This document shows positions 26,201 through 38,200 of a stretch of DNA of 64,000 nucleotides, piece by piece (positions within the stretch are counted from its first letter, which is position 1; each line of letters opens with the position of its first letter). A program made the position numbers and the translations under genes. The notes under the pieces were generated by a model. The model searched no databases. It was not told the origin of the DNA and saw only the letters and a program-made list of their open reading frames with translations. The DNA is from Gerris lacustris (lineage: Eukaryota; Arthropoda; Insecta; Hemiptera; Gerridae): positions 43,959,250-44,023,249 of the forward strand of contig OX578279.1 in NCBI GenBank assembly GCA_951217055.1. The letters run 5' to 3'.

Positions 26201-29200
26201 ATTTAAATTAAAATTTTAACTTTCCGTAGTATGAATACTACCAAAAACTTAAAAATTTAATTTCTAATTGATTGTACAAGGTACAGGTACTAATTGAGTA
26301 CTTAATAATTATAAGCGTTAATTCTCGGTCTAGTTCTAATATCGCATAAATATTGACTTGCTAAACTTGTAGAAATATTGGAAGCTTGGATTCGAGACCA
26401 GTTATCGGTATGGCAGAGAAAATCATTCTCCTGCGTAGCTCAGTTGGTAGAGCACTACACTGGAAATGTAGAGGCCCGTGGTTCAAGTCCTGGTGCTGGA
26501 GTCTATTTTTCTCTGTCTGTCTCCCAGTGTTAATAATAATTATAATTTGATTGCAATACTTAATATTTGCAGATGGTTGAAATTAATGCAGACATAAATC
26601 TATTGGCCACTTTCGCTAACCATGCAAATTCCTTTAAAATTGGAAAATTTGTCAAAACTGTTTTGATTTTATATATGATAAAAGTATCAGTTTAGTCAAA
26701 TTCAGTAAGAGGAGATGGTTAAAATTAATAGGGAACCATCCATGAATGAAATTTAGAAGTTAAGTAGATCAAAACATAAGCTATAGCAAATTTATTGTTG
26801 ATTAATTTTTCAGAAATGGCGATTTTAGAGGACACCGCAGGTCACCACACAACAGGGTTTTTTTTTTAAATATGAATTTGGAATCAAATGAAAGCCCTTA
26901 AGCATAAATTAAAAATATAAATTTTTATGTAGGTTTGAGATGTTCATGATAATTTTTTATAATATTTTTAATTTTATTTTGATTTATTATCTCAAATAAA
27001 TTAAAAATCACTTCTCACAATATCAAAATACAAATAGATGTTTAAAAGAAAATGGGATGAGGAAGAAAGGTTGGTTATTTTAAAGTATCATGCCCACCTA
27101 TTTTTAATAATCTGAATTGTTTTGGGTTAATTGTTCATTTTCACTTTTTAAAATTAATTTATCATAGTTGATGCCATGTTAACCCTTTCAGGACAAATGC
27201 CGTGATATTACGCTAAACCGGGACTACATCCTAGGCCGAATGCCGTGATATCACAAAGAACCGGGACTGCCTTACAGGGCCGAATGCCGTGATATCATAC
27301 TGATCATACTGTTTTATCATTTTATGAATTTCTGGGTTGCAAAATGAAATATTCAAAGATATCTTGTAATAGTTCAGGATGTAATAAAGATGTTTAACAA
27401 GATTCGATTGTATTTGGGTTGGCCGTTTTTAATTTATTGATATACATATATAGCGTACAGACTAAATCAGTTATTTTTTTCAACTCTTAATTTTTTTTAC
27501 AAATAACAGAATTATGACGCTATTTTGATTATTTTCGGAACTAGAGGATGTTTGAAAGTTTTTACTTTTACCCAGAAGGTGTCTTATCTATTCAATTATT
27601 TTATCTTTGTCATTTTAGAGCTATCTTCAGGGTTTAGCGAGAGGGTGTCAGCCTTGAAGACACCTCTGACCCTCTCGCCCGATAAGTCTAGTACTTTCGC
27701 CGATTCCCTTCGTATTTTTCGTTATCTACTTTGCCCTTACACTTATCTCAAAAAATACAATCTTGGTTATTATAAAAACAAACACGTATTCAGTCCGTAT
27801 TTGACTTACATGTGCAATTATCTGTGTCAAAAAATTACGCAATATAATCGCAACTAATCGGTGTAACTATTGTTTGTTTGATTTAGACTTGTTTTTTTTT
27901 CTTTTTAAATTTATTTACCGGACTTGTTTATTTTTGATTTCATTGCTAAATTATTGTTTTGCTTCCGAGCTTAACAAAGGTAACGGCGCGGCGGCTACGT
28001 GATCGTTTTAAAGAACGAAAAACTTTTAGGTCTTCAATTTCAAAAATTTCAAGACATTAATCCGTTCCAGACATTTTTTTCAATTCATTTGTTCACAGGG
28101 TTTTTTCAATAAAATAATTTATTTTTAAATAAATGGCTATGTGTATAGAAATTAAATAAAGTAAATTTAATATAAATAATATATGAATGAACATATCACG
28201 CATTTATTATGACGCGCCCCCCCCCCCCTACAAATAAGCATACTATGCTATATATGTATAAGCATAAATTATACAATTTTAATAGTAAAAGAAAACCAAT
28301 GTGTTCACTTTTTCTCTCGTATAATGTATTTACAAAAAATACTTTTTAAAAATAATAATGAATTAGTAAAAATATGAACAGGTAATTTGTATATATATAT
28401 CGAAATAAATCAATGCGAAAAAAATATTTCTATAAAAAAAAAACATTCAACATAATGGTACATTAATACAGATTATAAAAATATAATTGGATAATTTATA
28501 GAGTATGTAAAAATATAATAAATAGAGAATGATTAATAAAAGATCTAGTGAATGCATAGCAGACGCGAGGTAGAAAAGTATTCAGTCCAGGGGTAGAACT
28601 ACCTGTTCCTCCCGTACCGTCCCCACAACTACACAGTCTCTTACCAACTTCGTACTGAAAGGGTTAAGTTAGTGATATTGATATTAACTTGCTGTATACA
28701 GTTATTTAGTTTTAAACCATTAGAAACCAGTATTTTTTATAAAAGATCTGCTATTTCTAGGGTAGATCTTTGATAAATGTGAAATACAAAAACTTTAATT
28801 AAAAAATTGCATGTTTTTTTAACGCTTGATTACATGGTAGGGATACTCCAAATGAAGTGTAGGGAATTTATAAATAAAGATAGAATGTTTACCTGAGGAG
28901 TAAGTGGTTCTCCATTTTCATTGCACTCTTCAACAACTAGAGATGGGAACAGTCCTACTACATCATCTAATTGACCCATCCACCATCCATCATCTACATC
29001 ATCGTGAACACATTTCTTATGAATCCTTATAATCTGCCCTTCCGTAAAAGTCAGTTCTTCATCACAAGTAGCATCATAGTCGTACATGGCTATGCAGAAC
29101 ATTGCAGTAGTAGTTTCACTCTCACTCATACTTCCACCAGTCAAGTCTAATCAAAGAAAAAAGTATCACACACTTTTCAATGGTTTTCAACAGTTATAGT

Positions 29201-32200
29201 AAATGTTAATACTACAATGCTACAGCTCCAAGATCTCATACATCCTATATATAAAAAAAGTCCAGTCATGCACCATGACTTAATGAGCGAATTTTCAAAG
29301 AAATCTGCGTTTTAAGTTATTTTTAAAAAAATAACTTAAAAAAGGGGTACAAAAGTCAAAATAGTATTTACCCTTCAAGATGCATGTCGTTGGAAAGCTC
29401 TTTAAGAGTACAGTAATTGTTGTTATTTACACTTTTATCATATTTTCACATAAAAGGGGGGGAAAATGGAAAAAAACACGTTTTTATGCTATTTTTGACC
29501 CTAAATTGTAAAAATTTGACCCCTAAATGAACTCCAAAAATTCTGGCCAACGAACTCATCCTTTCTTTTGATATTATTGACATTTTAAAATTTGTTTGAA
29601 ATTTTTAAGTGCATCCTAAGGGGAGATATCGTCTGGAGTGACACATATATACATACATATATACATACATATATACATACATATATACATACATACATAA
29701 AAAAAAGTGTTAAATTTTAGGAATCGATTCAGAATGGTCTGAAACGGATTCCCATGGAAAAATTTTTCAAAAATTCGCATTACAAAAATTTTGAAGCCAT
29801 TGCAATAGCGTAATTTTCTTTGAAAATTCGCTAAAATTAATTAATTTATAAAAGAATAATTTAGATTACCTAAATTGGATGGTTTGTTTATTTCTCTTAT
29901 AGTTTCCACACCAGCTGAAATCTCTGATGGTTCTTCATCGACAGTATAGTCAACTGAAGAGAAACTGATCTGGGAAGCAAGCTGGAAGGATGCTTGCGAG
30001 GCACCTAGCTGCTGAGAAGGATCTGATGTAGGGTACTCCACATCCAAGTAGTTACTAGGTACAAATCCTTCCTGACCTCTGTAGTTCCTAGCTTTTATCC
30101 ACCCATCTCCATCTCCTTCACCAACCACCTCCAGTTGCTCTGATTCAACCATACTTAGCTCATCTGGATTTTGGGCCTGAAAAATTTGACAGTTTTTAAA
30201 TATGTATTATCTTAAAAAAATGAAGTTTCGAAATTATAGAACAGATGAAATAAATATCTGGCATTTAATTTTATCCTGGGTTACAGGCTACATCTCCAGT
30301 TATATGCATAATAAGATGCTATAGGCTCTTTTCAGTATACTGATATATTCAGAACACATATCTAAATAAAGATATATAAGGAACAAACCGTGTATGTATA
30401 AAGAGCGGTGCACTTGTAAACTGGCACTGAAGGGTCAACAGGTGGTAAAGTTGCTTCCACTGACTCTTCTTCGACAGGAGGCGGTTCAGGAATATCTTCC
30501 GGGCCCCAATCAACTTGGGTAGGATCATCCCAACCAGCTGTCAGCTGTTCTATCCTCTGCCTCTCTTGCTCAAGCATAGCTAAAAAAAAAAAAAATAAGA
30601 GTAATTTACTTATTATTCTAGAGAGATTAAATTTCACAAAACCATTTTCACCTATCCCAATTCTTTCTCTTTTCTTTTTGGGTCTCATTTCTTTTTTTTT
30701 TTTTTTTTGACATTTTCATGTCTTCGCTATGGCACATGAACTTGAGCGTTACTAAAAATCTAAGCCAAAAACGGAAAAGAAGGTGTGCAATCCAGTCTCC
30801 AGCTGTAGGGCCCCTTCCCCTACCGCGCATCGTAGGGCCGAAGAAAGTTGAAAAGAGTTCCACTGCTACCAGGAAAATAGACAGTTGCAGAAGGTTGTTC
30901 GTAGTTGCATAGTAGTCTAGTCTAGTCAAGAGGGTTGTAGAGAGAGCCTTCAGCCTTCCCCCGCGGGCTCACCATCTTAGGGGCTACATCTTCACCTTGC
31001 GCGGTAACTGGCTCTACGCCCCAACTTCTTCTCTCTCCCAGCTGCGCCTCTGCCCCTCCCCTCAACTACAACTTCTTTTCTACTGCTCCGATTTTCACCG
31101 GACAAACGCCATAACCCTTAGAATTTTATTCCTAATAAACTTACATACATAAAATTTATTCTTTACTTTATTATTTTATTATTTTTTTTTTTTTTGTTAT
31201 ACTATACTTTTTTGGATTTATTATAAAAATATGGGTGAAGAAGCTAAAATATTACTTCTTAATAAACTGGAGAAGAAGAAAAGTACTTTCTTTCTTTGTG
31301 CACAACATATGTTTGATTTAATTCCTAATATACAAACGCAAAAATCTGCACGTTCAAATTTTTTGACATCTTCATGTCTTTACTTAGGCACATAAACTCG
31401 AAAAGCGTTAGCAAAAAACGACACCAAAAAGAAAATGTCTCACTGTCTTGCAGACTCGTTCGTATGCAAGCAATTTTAATTAAAGATCTACTATTTTAAT
31501 TGTGTTCCCCTGAGATCCTCTAAGAAAAAAAAAAATCAGTGTAGGAGTTTTTCAACAAATAATTTGGCATCGTTCAATAAAGTTGCTTTAGTGAAGTTTC
31601 TTTATTCTTAATCAAGTGACTCCACTGCTCATCTAACAACTATGTTTATTTTTATTTATTGCAGTTTATCTTATTTTAGTACATCTCTATAACCTAATGT
31701 AATGTAGTAAATTTATCTTTAACATATATCTGTCCTTCATCTTTTGAATTTTAGAAACATACAAACTAGTTATTATGTTAGGAAAATGCTCATATAAGAC
31801 AAGATATGAAGCGTTAGTGGAGGTCATCATTAAGTGTTGAAATAAAAAAGTCTAGAACCGGTTGATACGACTCACGACTCACTGCACTCCCATCTTCCTA
31901 TGTTTTAATAAACACATTTCAATTTTCAGCACTGATGATGGTCCTATAGTGGCTGAAAGCAGCTCTGAATTTATTAAATATTTTTTACGTGGAGAGACTT
32001 TTATTTCAATGCTCAGTCAAGAGTTAATAACCATCTCAGATATCAGATACATTTATTTTTCGTTTATCAGATATATTTTTTTCTTTCTTTAGGGTGGAGA
32101 TAAAACCATGCACCTGATATTTATAAACGTTTCTCTAGTAACCATACAATCTAATATTAGGTATAATACAGAGGCTTATCAAAAGTCAAAACTACTAAAC

Positions 32201-35200
32201 AGCTTGAGTATTAACCCTTAGAATGGAATATCCGCAGGCCCCAATTTGTAAATGGGCTAAGTGGGCTATAGCCCAGGGCGCTAGATTTTGGGGGGCGCAA
32301 AATTTTCGAAGAACTTTGTTTACAAACAATAAATAAAAAAAAAAATGTTATGATAATATTGTGTCGCCCTGCTGTAATATGTTTTCCACTCTTAAGACAA
32401 ATGTCAAAAATTTAATCTCAATATCAACAGACACCACTAATTTTAAATAATAAATTTGCTGCTGAAAAAGATAAAATAAGGCATTTAACTCTTTTTATAA
32501 ACCAGGAACTTTTGAGTTCGAATGGCGGGTAGGGTATTATACAAGTTCTTTCTCATCTCTACCTTTTTGCTCTCTGATTAGGGTTTCGTTGGTAAAACCA
32601 AAAAATCGCAGGGAAGTACTTGCGTCGGGTTGCGTAGGGTTTTTTAAATGATTAGGCATACCCCTTATGTACAGTAATACCCCGGACTTACGTAATAGGT
32701 GGGACCACGAAGTATTACGTACGTAGTAAGTATGACGTAAGTCGAAAATTACGTAAGTAGGGGTGTGCACTTACATAAATTCTTAACTGGGTAAATTTAC
32801 TAAAAAAAAAAAAAAAAAAAAAAAATAGGAGTATGTATGTGTGTAATAACGTTTATTTGAAAATATTTATAAACAAAATCGAATATGTACATATGTACAT
32901 AATATAATGAATGTACAAGGTAATTTTTAGAAAATAATGAAGATAAATAAATAATTTACGTACTAAGAGGTTCCTCTTATTAGGGGGTAGGTAGTTAATG
33001 CTGCCCCAAATGTTAATGCCGGTAGTTGGGTAATATTCCCTTTTTCATTTTAAGTATTATAAAGCTAAGTTCTTAAAGTCCATTGAGACAGTTTTAATTG
33101 CCCTGAAGTCAGGAAGTCAGTAACAATTTCATTCAATTTAAAAGCTTTTTTTAAACATAAATTCGAAACCGCCATCGCCTACAAGAGCCAAGCGTCTCTA
33201 CCCTGGAGAGAACCCAGAGAGAGGAAGCTCAAATCACTTAAATATTAATAAATTTTAAGGGGTTTTATTCATGTGTTGCGTCTATGAACGCACATGGTGG
33301 TTTATATATTTGGATAGTTTCCTAATTCTGGTCAACCCAATTTTCAGTTCTTATCTCCTAATAGAAAGGAAGAGAATATTGTTCATTGATATTTAAATAA
33401 ATTTTACTCAATTTTAAAGATTTGCTTTATTCACGTTTTGAACTTGTCGTCGCTTCGACCTTGCTCACACATTTACTTATACATTTTGTCACATCGATCA
33501 TTACAGGTAATTTTAATCAGGCATTACAATCATTTTAATAATTCATATTCTTCAAAGACGCAGGGAGATCTGGGAAAGATCGCAAGATCTGACCTGGAGG
33601 CCCACCCCTGGGATCTCAAGCTCTATATATCTAAATATAAGACCAGAGTGGTCTGAGAAAAGGTTTTCCTCTCCTGGTAAGTTTTAACTCTTTAATTTCC
33701 CCATTACCCCAATACAGGTGAACCCTTTTAGTACATACATATCGTTTTGTCGATTTAATGATAAAAATGTTTTAAATAGGTTCAAAACCATACGAAGCTT
33801 TAAAACAAGTGATACAAGCCACGCAAGGTTAGGAACTGATTGACACGTGGCGCTACCCGCATTCTACCCTTGAGTGGAAGGGAGAGAGCGTTACGTACCC
33901 CTGGCTGGTTCGTGGCCTTGGAGAAGGGAAGTAGAGAGACTTATTCTACCCTTGAGTGGAAGGGAGAGAGTGTTACGTACCCCCGGCTGGTTCGTGGCCT
34001 TGGAGAAGGGAAGTAGAGAGACTTATTCTACCCTTGAGTGGAAGGGAGCGAGTATTACGTACCCCCCGGCTGGTTCGTGGTCTAGGAGGGGGTTATTGCC
34101 CCATGGAGGGGGGAGTAAGCAAAAGTTACGTAACTTCAAATTTACGTAAGTCGGGGTATTACTGTAATTATGATTTTTTCTTCGATCTCAAGGGTCCCTG
34201 ATTCGATCCCCTGGGGGGTCACAATGTTTTTTATCGGTAATAACAACAAGATAAATTACATTTTTTCAGAAAATTTTCATCGCCCCATCATAAGGTATTA
34301 CCATGAATTATTTCGAAATTTTAGAACCAGCCGTTAGGTTGGGGAAGGGAATTTTTTGGGGTATATTTTAACTTTTTTAACCAATAAGGATTGCAAACTT
34401 TAAAAAAGCATATAAATATTTGTAACCTACCACTCAGCAGCTCTCATTTGATACCCCTCTCGAAAATTTAAAAAAAAAATGTTTGAGTTTCCACATTTTT
34501 GCGGATTGCGCATACGCATATTTAATTTTTAACTTCTGTATATTTTTTCTGTGGTTGGGTCAAAAAGTTGCACTAGTGTTTCAAATTTCAGCACTTTAGC
34601 TTAAACGGTTCAGGCCCTATCAACCAAAGAGAGACGGACGGACGGACACATCACCCTTGGCATAAGGGTTTTGAGAAGTATCAACAAAACCCTAAAAATG
34701 AAACCCTTATAGTTTCGTTCCTGTATCTGTCACTCTGTACGGTTCCAATAACTTTTGAATCAATAGAGATTAAAACCTGAAACTCTCCAGTATTGCAGAA
34801 CGTTTGGACGCACGTATAGGAAAAATATAGTGAACTCCAAATTATCAGCTGTTCAAATCCAAAATGGCGGATAATTCATGTCACATATGAAAAAAATATT
34901 TTTTTAAATTTTGAGTGGGGTATCAAATGAAAGGTATTGAAGAAAAGATTACAAAAATATATGTAGCACTTGTGGAAAGTGTTTAATTTTTATTTTCAAT
35001 ACATAAGCCAGAGTTAAAGCCTGGGGGCTTGAGGATGGGTCCTCAAGCTTTGCTTTATCGAGGTTTTTTATAGTAATTACTATAATTTATTTGTAATTAC
35101 CATTACTATAATTTTTATGTTATGTGTAAGCGTGTTTGAGTACCCTGTTATGTGTATGCCGGTGTGCACACAATACCGAGGGGGGCGGGGCAAAGCTGAG

Positions 35201-38200
35201 AGCAGCCCAGGGCGCCATTTACTTAAAATCCGGGCCTGAATATCCGCCTAACAGACGGATACGATTACGAGTTTTATCGCCAGAATGCGAAGGCGCATAA
35301 TGTGTGAGATGGGCTACTGAGGGAGTCTCAGTTTGACCTTGGCCTTCATATTGTGCGTGTCAACAGGTCCGTATTGAACTCTTACCTCCCGATTATTTGT
35401 TTTATTCAAAGTCACCCCGCCTGACAGATGGCTGTTCCTCCAAGTGTAAGTAAAATCACCCGTCACTCAGACGGATATTCTCTTAAAAATACATTAATTT
35501 TAAGTACCAAAAATGGATGGATCCCCAAGAAATGTTTCCCTGCATACCAAAAGACTGGTGCAACTTGCACTGGCTCCTCCTTCTTTATCAGATGAGTCAG
35601 ATTCTGATATAAATGTGGATTCGGATGATTCTTAAATGCCAGAAAATGATGCATGTCTTTTCTCAAATCATGATAGCTCATTTGAATATTCTGGAGATGA
35701 CTAGGAAGAACTTGGAAGTGAAGATGAGCGCAATAATAATTCATCTTTGTTTACTCCAGTCAACAACGATGGGAATAAAACTGGTCACGACTTATCGAAT
35801 TCACTACCAATAGAATCAGATGAGAGGTATAGTGAAAATGAAGCCGAAATCAGCTACTTCGGAGTTCCAGCCAGTTTGTGCTATCAACAGTAGGTCAAGC
35901 AGGAATCTTATTAAAATTCGACTGTCTAAACCATCAGGGACAGCTTCAATGTTTGAAAAACCATCTCCAGAAAAAATTTGGAGTTAATTTTTTACGGAGG
36001 ACATGATATCTGAAATAGTATCGTGGACTAATTATAAGCTAAATTCTACTCGCGCGAAATTGAAGAAACCTGACGATCCTAACAAATAGAAATGAGGTAA
36101 GAGCACTTTTTGGCTTGGTTGTGTTTTACTGCATTTTTAGTCAAGGGAATCCTTGAAATCCATTTTTCTACCGGATCTTCAGGCAGGCTTATATTTAGAG
36201 CTATCATGTCTGAAAAAAGATGCAACATTCTTATTAGAGCACTGCGCTTTGATGATCCTACTACACGTGAAATGAGATTGGTATTTGTAAAATAGCTTTT
36301 TTATTGCTAAATTATAAGAAATTAGATCTCATTATTACATATTACTATTTCAATAACCTTTACAATACATATTATAGAAATTTATAAAAAAAATTTGCAA
36401 AATTGCTTCTAGATTTTGAGGTTTATTAAAAGATTAAAGTTTATTTTAATTTTTTTTTTTTTTTTTTTAAATATTTACCTAAAAATTTGTCAATAGAGAT
36501 TCGATAAATAGGGTCCCCGCCTCAAAAGCGGATGTTCCTACTGTTAGCACATTTTGGGATCTTCCCTTCTAAGGGTTAACAATATAATTTATCAGAGCAA
36601 AAAACACATACCCCACTCTCCATCAACTTCAGCAGAATCTGGTCTCTCTTCTTCTTCTGTCCTAGATGCAGGTCTCTCAGCTGTTTCACTTCCAGTATCA
36701 TTGTAGTCACTATCGTACATCGAATCTGAGCCACCGGTGTCCTAAACAAGTGAATGTAATATCAAAAATTGTAAACTAGAAATTTAGAAGATATATTAAA
36801 CTGGATTCAATAAGACAACAGAGGAGAGTGTTAGAAGTCCATAAGAATCTAAACCCAGTCTATCTAGAACCTAAATCCTAGATCTCACCATACTGACTCA
36901 TACAGAACTCGTCTAAAGGGCCTCATACATGTTCAGAGCTGTTGTACAACCATGTCCTACGACCCAGCCCATGCGCAGTCAACACTAAAACCACCCATAA
37001 AGAGTCCAACAAGACTCTGCATGGTGTTTTGTTTTTATAAACAAGTTTGTCAAATCTGAAACTTGTTTGGAAGATAAGTCCATTCACATTGAGACGGGTA
37101 GTAAAACCGAACCAAATTGTACAACATGCCACAATTTGTATGGGACCCTAAACTTACTCTTCTGCAGGAGGTTATATTTACAAAAAATAAATTCCAAAAA
37201 TATTAAGTCTAATTATACTATGAAGGGTGCCAAGCCTAATATTTTCAAGGCAATTTTAACTTTTATCAAATATAATTTTTAATCTATATCCTACCCCTGT
37301 TCCAGACGCATCTGTTCTCACAGACATAGAACTAGAAGACCTCGGCATATCTTGAAGATTTAAACTCTCTATATCCTGAATATATTCGTCCACATTCACT
37401 GAAATCACAATACAATTGGTATAAATAGTATATTATAGTATAAATTTACTAGAGGTTTTACATAAATAAATCCAACTTTTTTTTAAGATTCTTATTTCTT
37501 TACAATTATTATTGTTTAAGTAACGTACCATCTAAAAAATCCTGAGCTGTAGATGGTATAAAACAAAATGAAAATATGATTAAATGTTTTATTGGTTTGT
37601 GCAAGAATAAAAACTGTCTTTTTAATGTGATTTTCTTTTATTAATAAACAAAAACATTTACTTAAACCAACATTTCAATTTTGTTTTTCATTATTCAGTA
37701 TACAACGAGTAGTAAAAAAGAAACCTAAAAACCAAAATAATAACCGTTTGAAAAGATGTGAATTTTCTATTAGAACCACAATGAAGTATGGGATGAGTAA
37801 AGTGCAATAAATTATTTTATTTCTCCAACATAACAAATAAATTTATTATCTGCAGAAAACTTTTCCCTATGGATTATTAGAACGCCACTGCATTACCCTT
37901 ATAAGACCATATTAAAAAGACAGCTATGTAAAATAAATATTGGAAATAAATAATCCAATACCACATAATTAGGTTGACCATAATTCCTGAATGTCAATAA
38001 AGATAGAAATGTCAATTAACAAGAAGATACTTTGATTTAAAAATAATAACTTTGGATTTTTATGCTTCTACCTACATTGACTCTACCACCACTGGCAATA
38101 GAACACGAACAGTGTAATGTTGGAAAATTAATATTGTTTTAACACTATATAAATCAGAATTTTCGAGGATCAGTCAGTAAAAACCAAATTTTATATTTAC

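Larger units (their letters stand above)
32235..35238. mobile_element. hAT element inserted in piggyBac, exact 8-bp duplication AATATCCG
   Basis: The ends are CAGGCCCCAATTTGTAAATG and, inverted, CAGGCCCGGATTTTAAGTAA; both then carry GCCCAGGGCGC or its complement. The duplication AATATCCG is at 32227-32234 and 35239-35246. Without the pogo-like insertion inside it, it is about 1.5 kb and has no transposase. Its right half includes repeat R3 (34262-34710). Confidence 0.9.
32215..36575. mobile_element. piggyBac element, outer layer of a three-level nest
   Basis: The ends are CCCTTAGAATGGAATATCCG and, inverted, CCCTTAGAAGGGAAGATCCC, flanked by TTAA (32211-32214 and 36576-36579). After removal of the inserted hAT element (32235-35238) the piggyBac unit is about 1.35 kb. 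It carries a broken plus-strand transposase N-terminal half. The hAT inserted only 20 bases from the left end. Confidence 0.85.

Noticed and set aside
24478..26245. A single 1.77-kb transposon with 80-bp inverted ends covering the nwk exon
   Set aside because: The exon is clearly part of nwk, and the inverted ends are parts of separate repeat copies (A, B, C). Two independent insertions in opposite directions explain it better.
26430..26505. Functional tRNA gene (anticodon GGA)
   Set aside because: The T-stem pairs poorly, the acceptor has a mismatch, there is no long variable arm as expected for Ser, and the same sequence with the same tail occurs nearby as repeats.
33874..34201. Repetitive protein from overlapping frames
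   Set aside because: The frames only reflect the 82-bp tandem repeat in a transposon; 82 is not a multiple of three, so the frame changes each unit.
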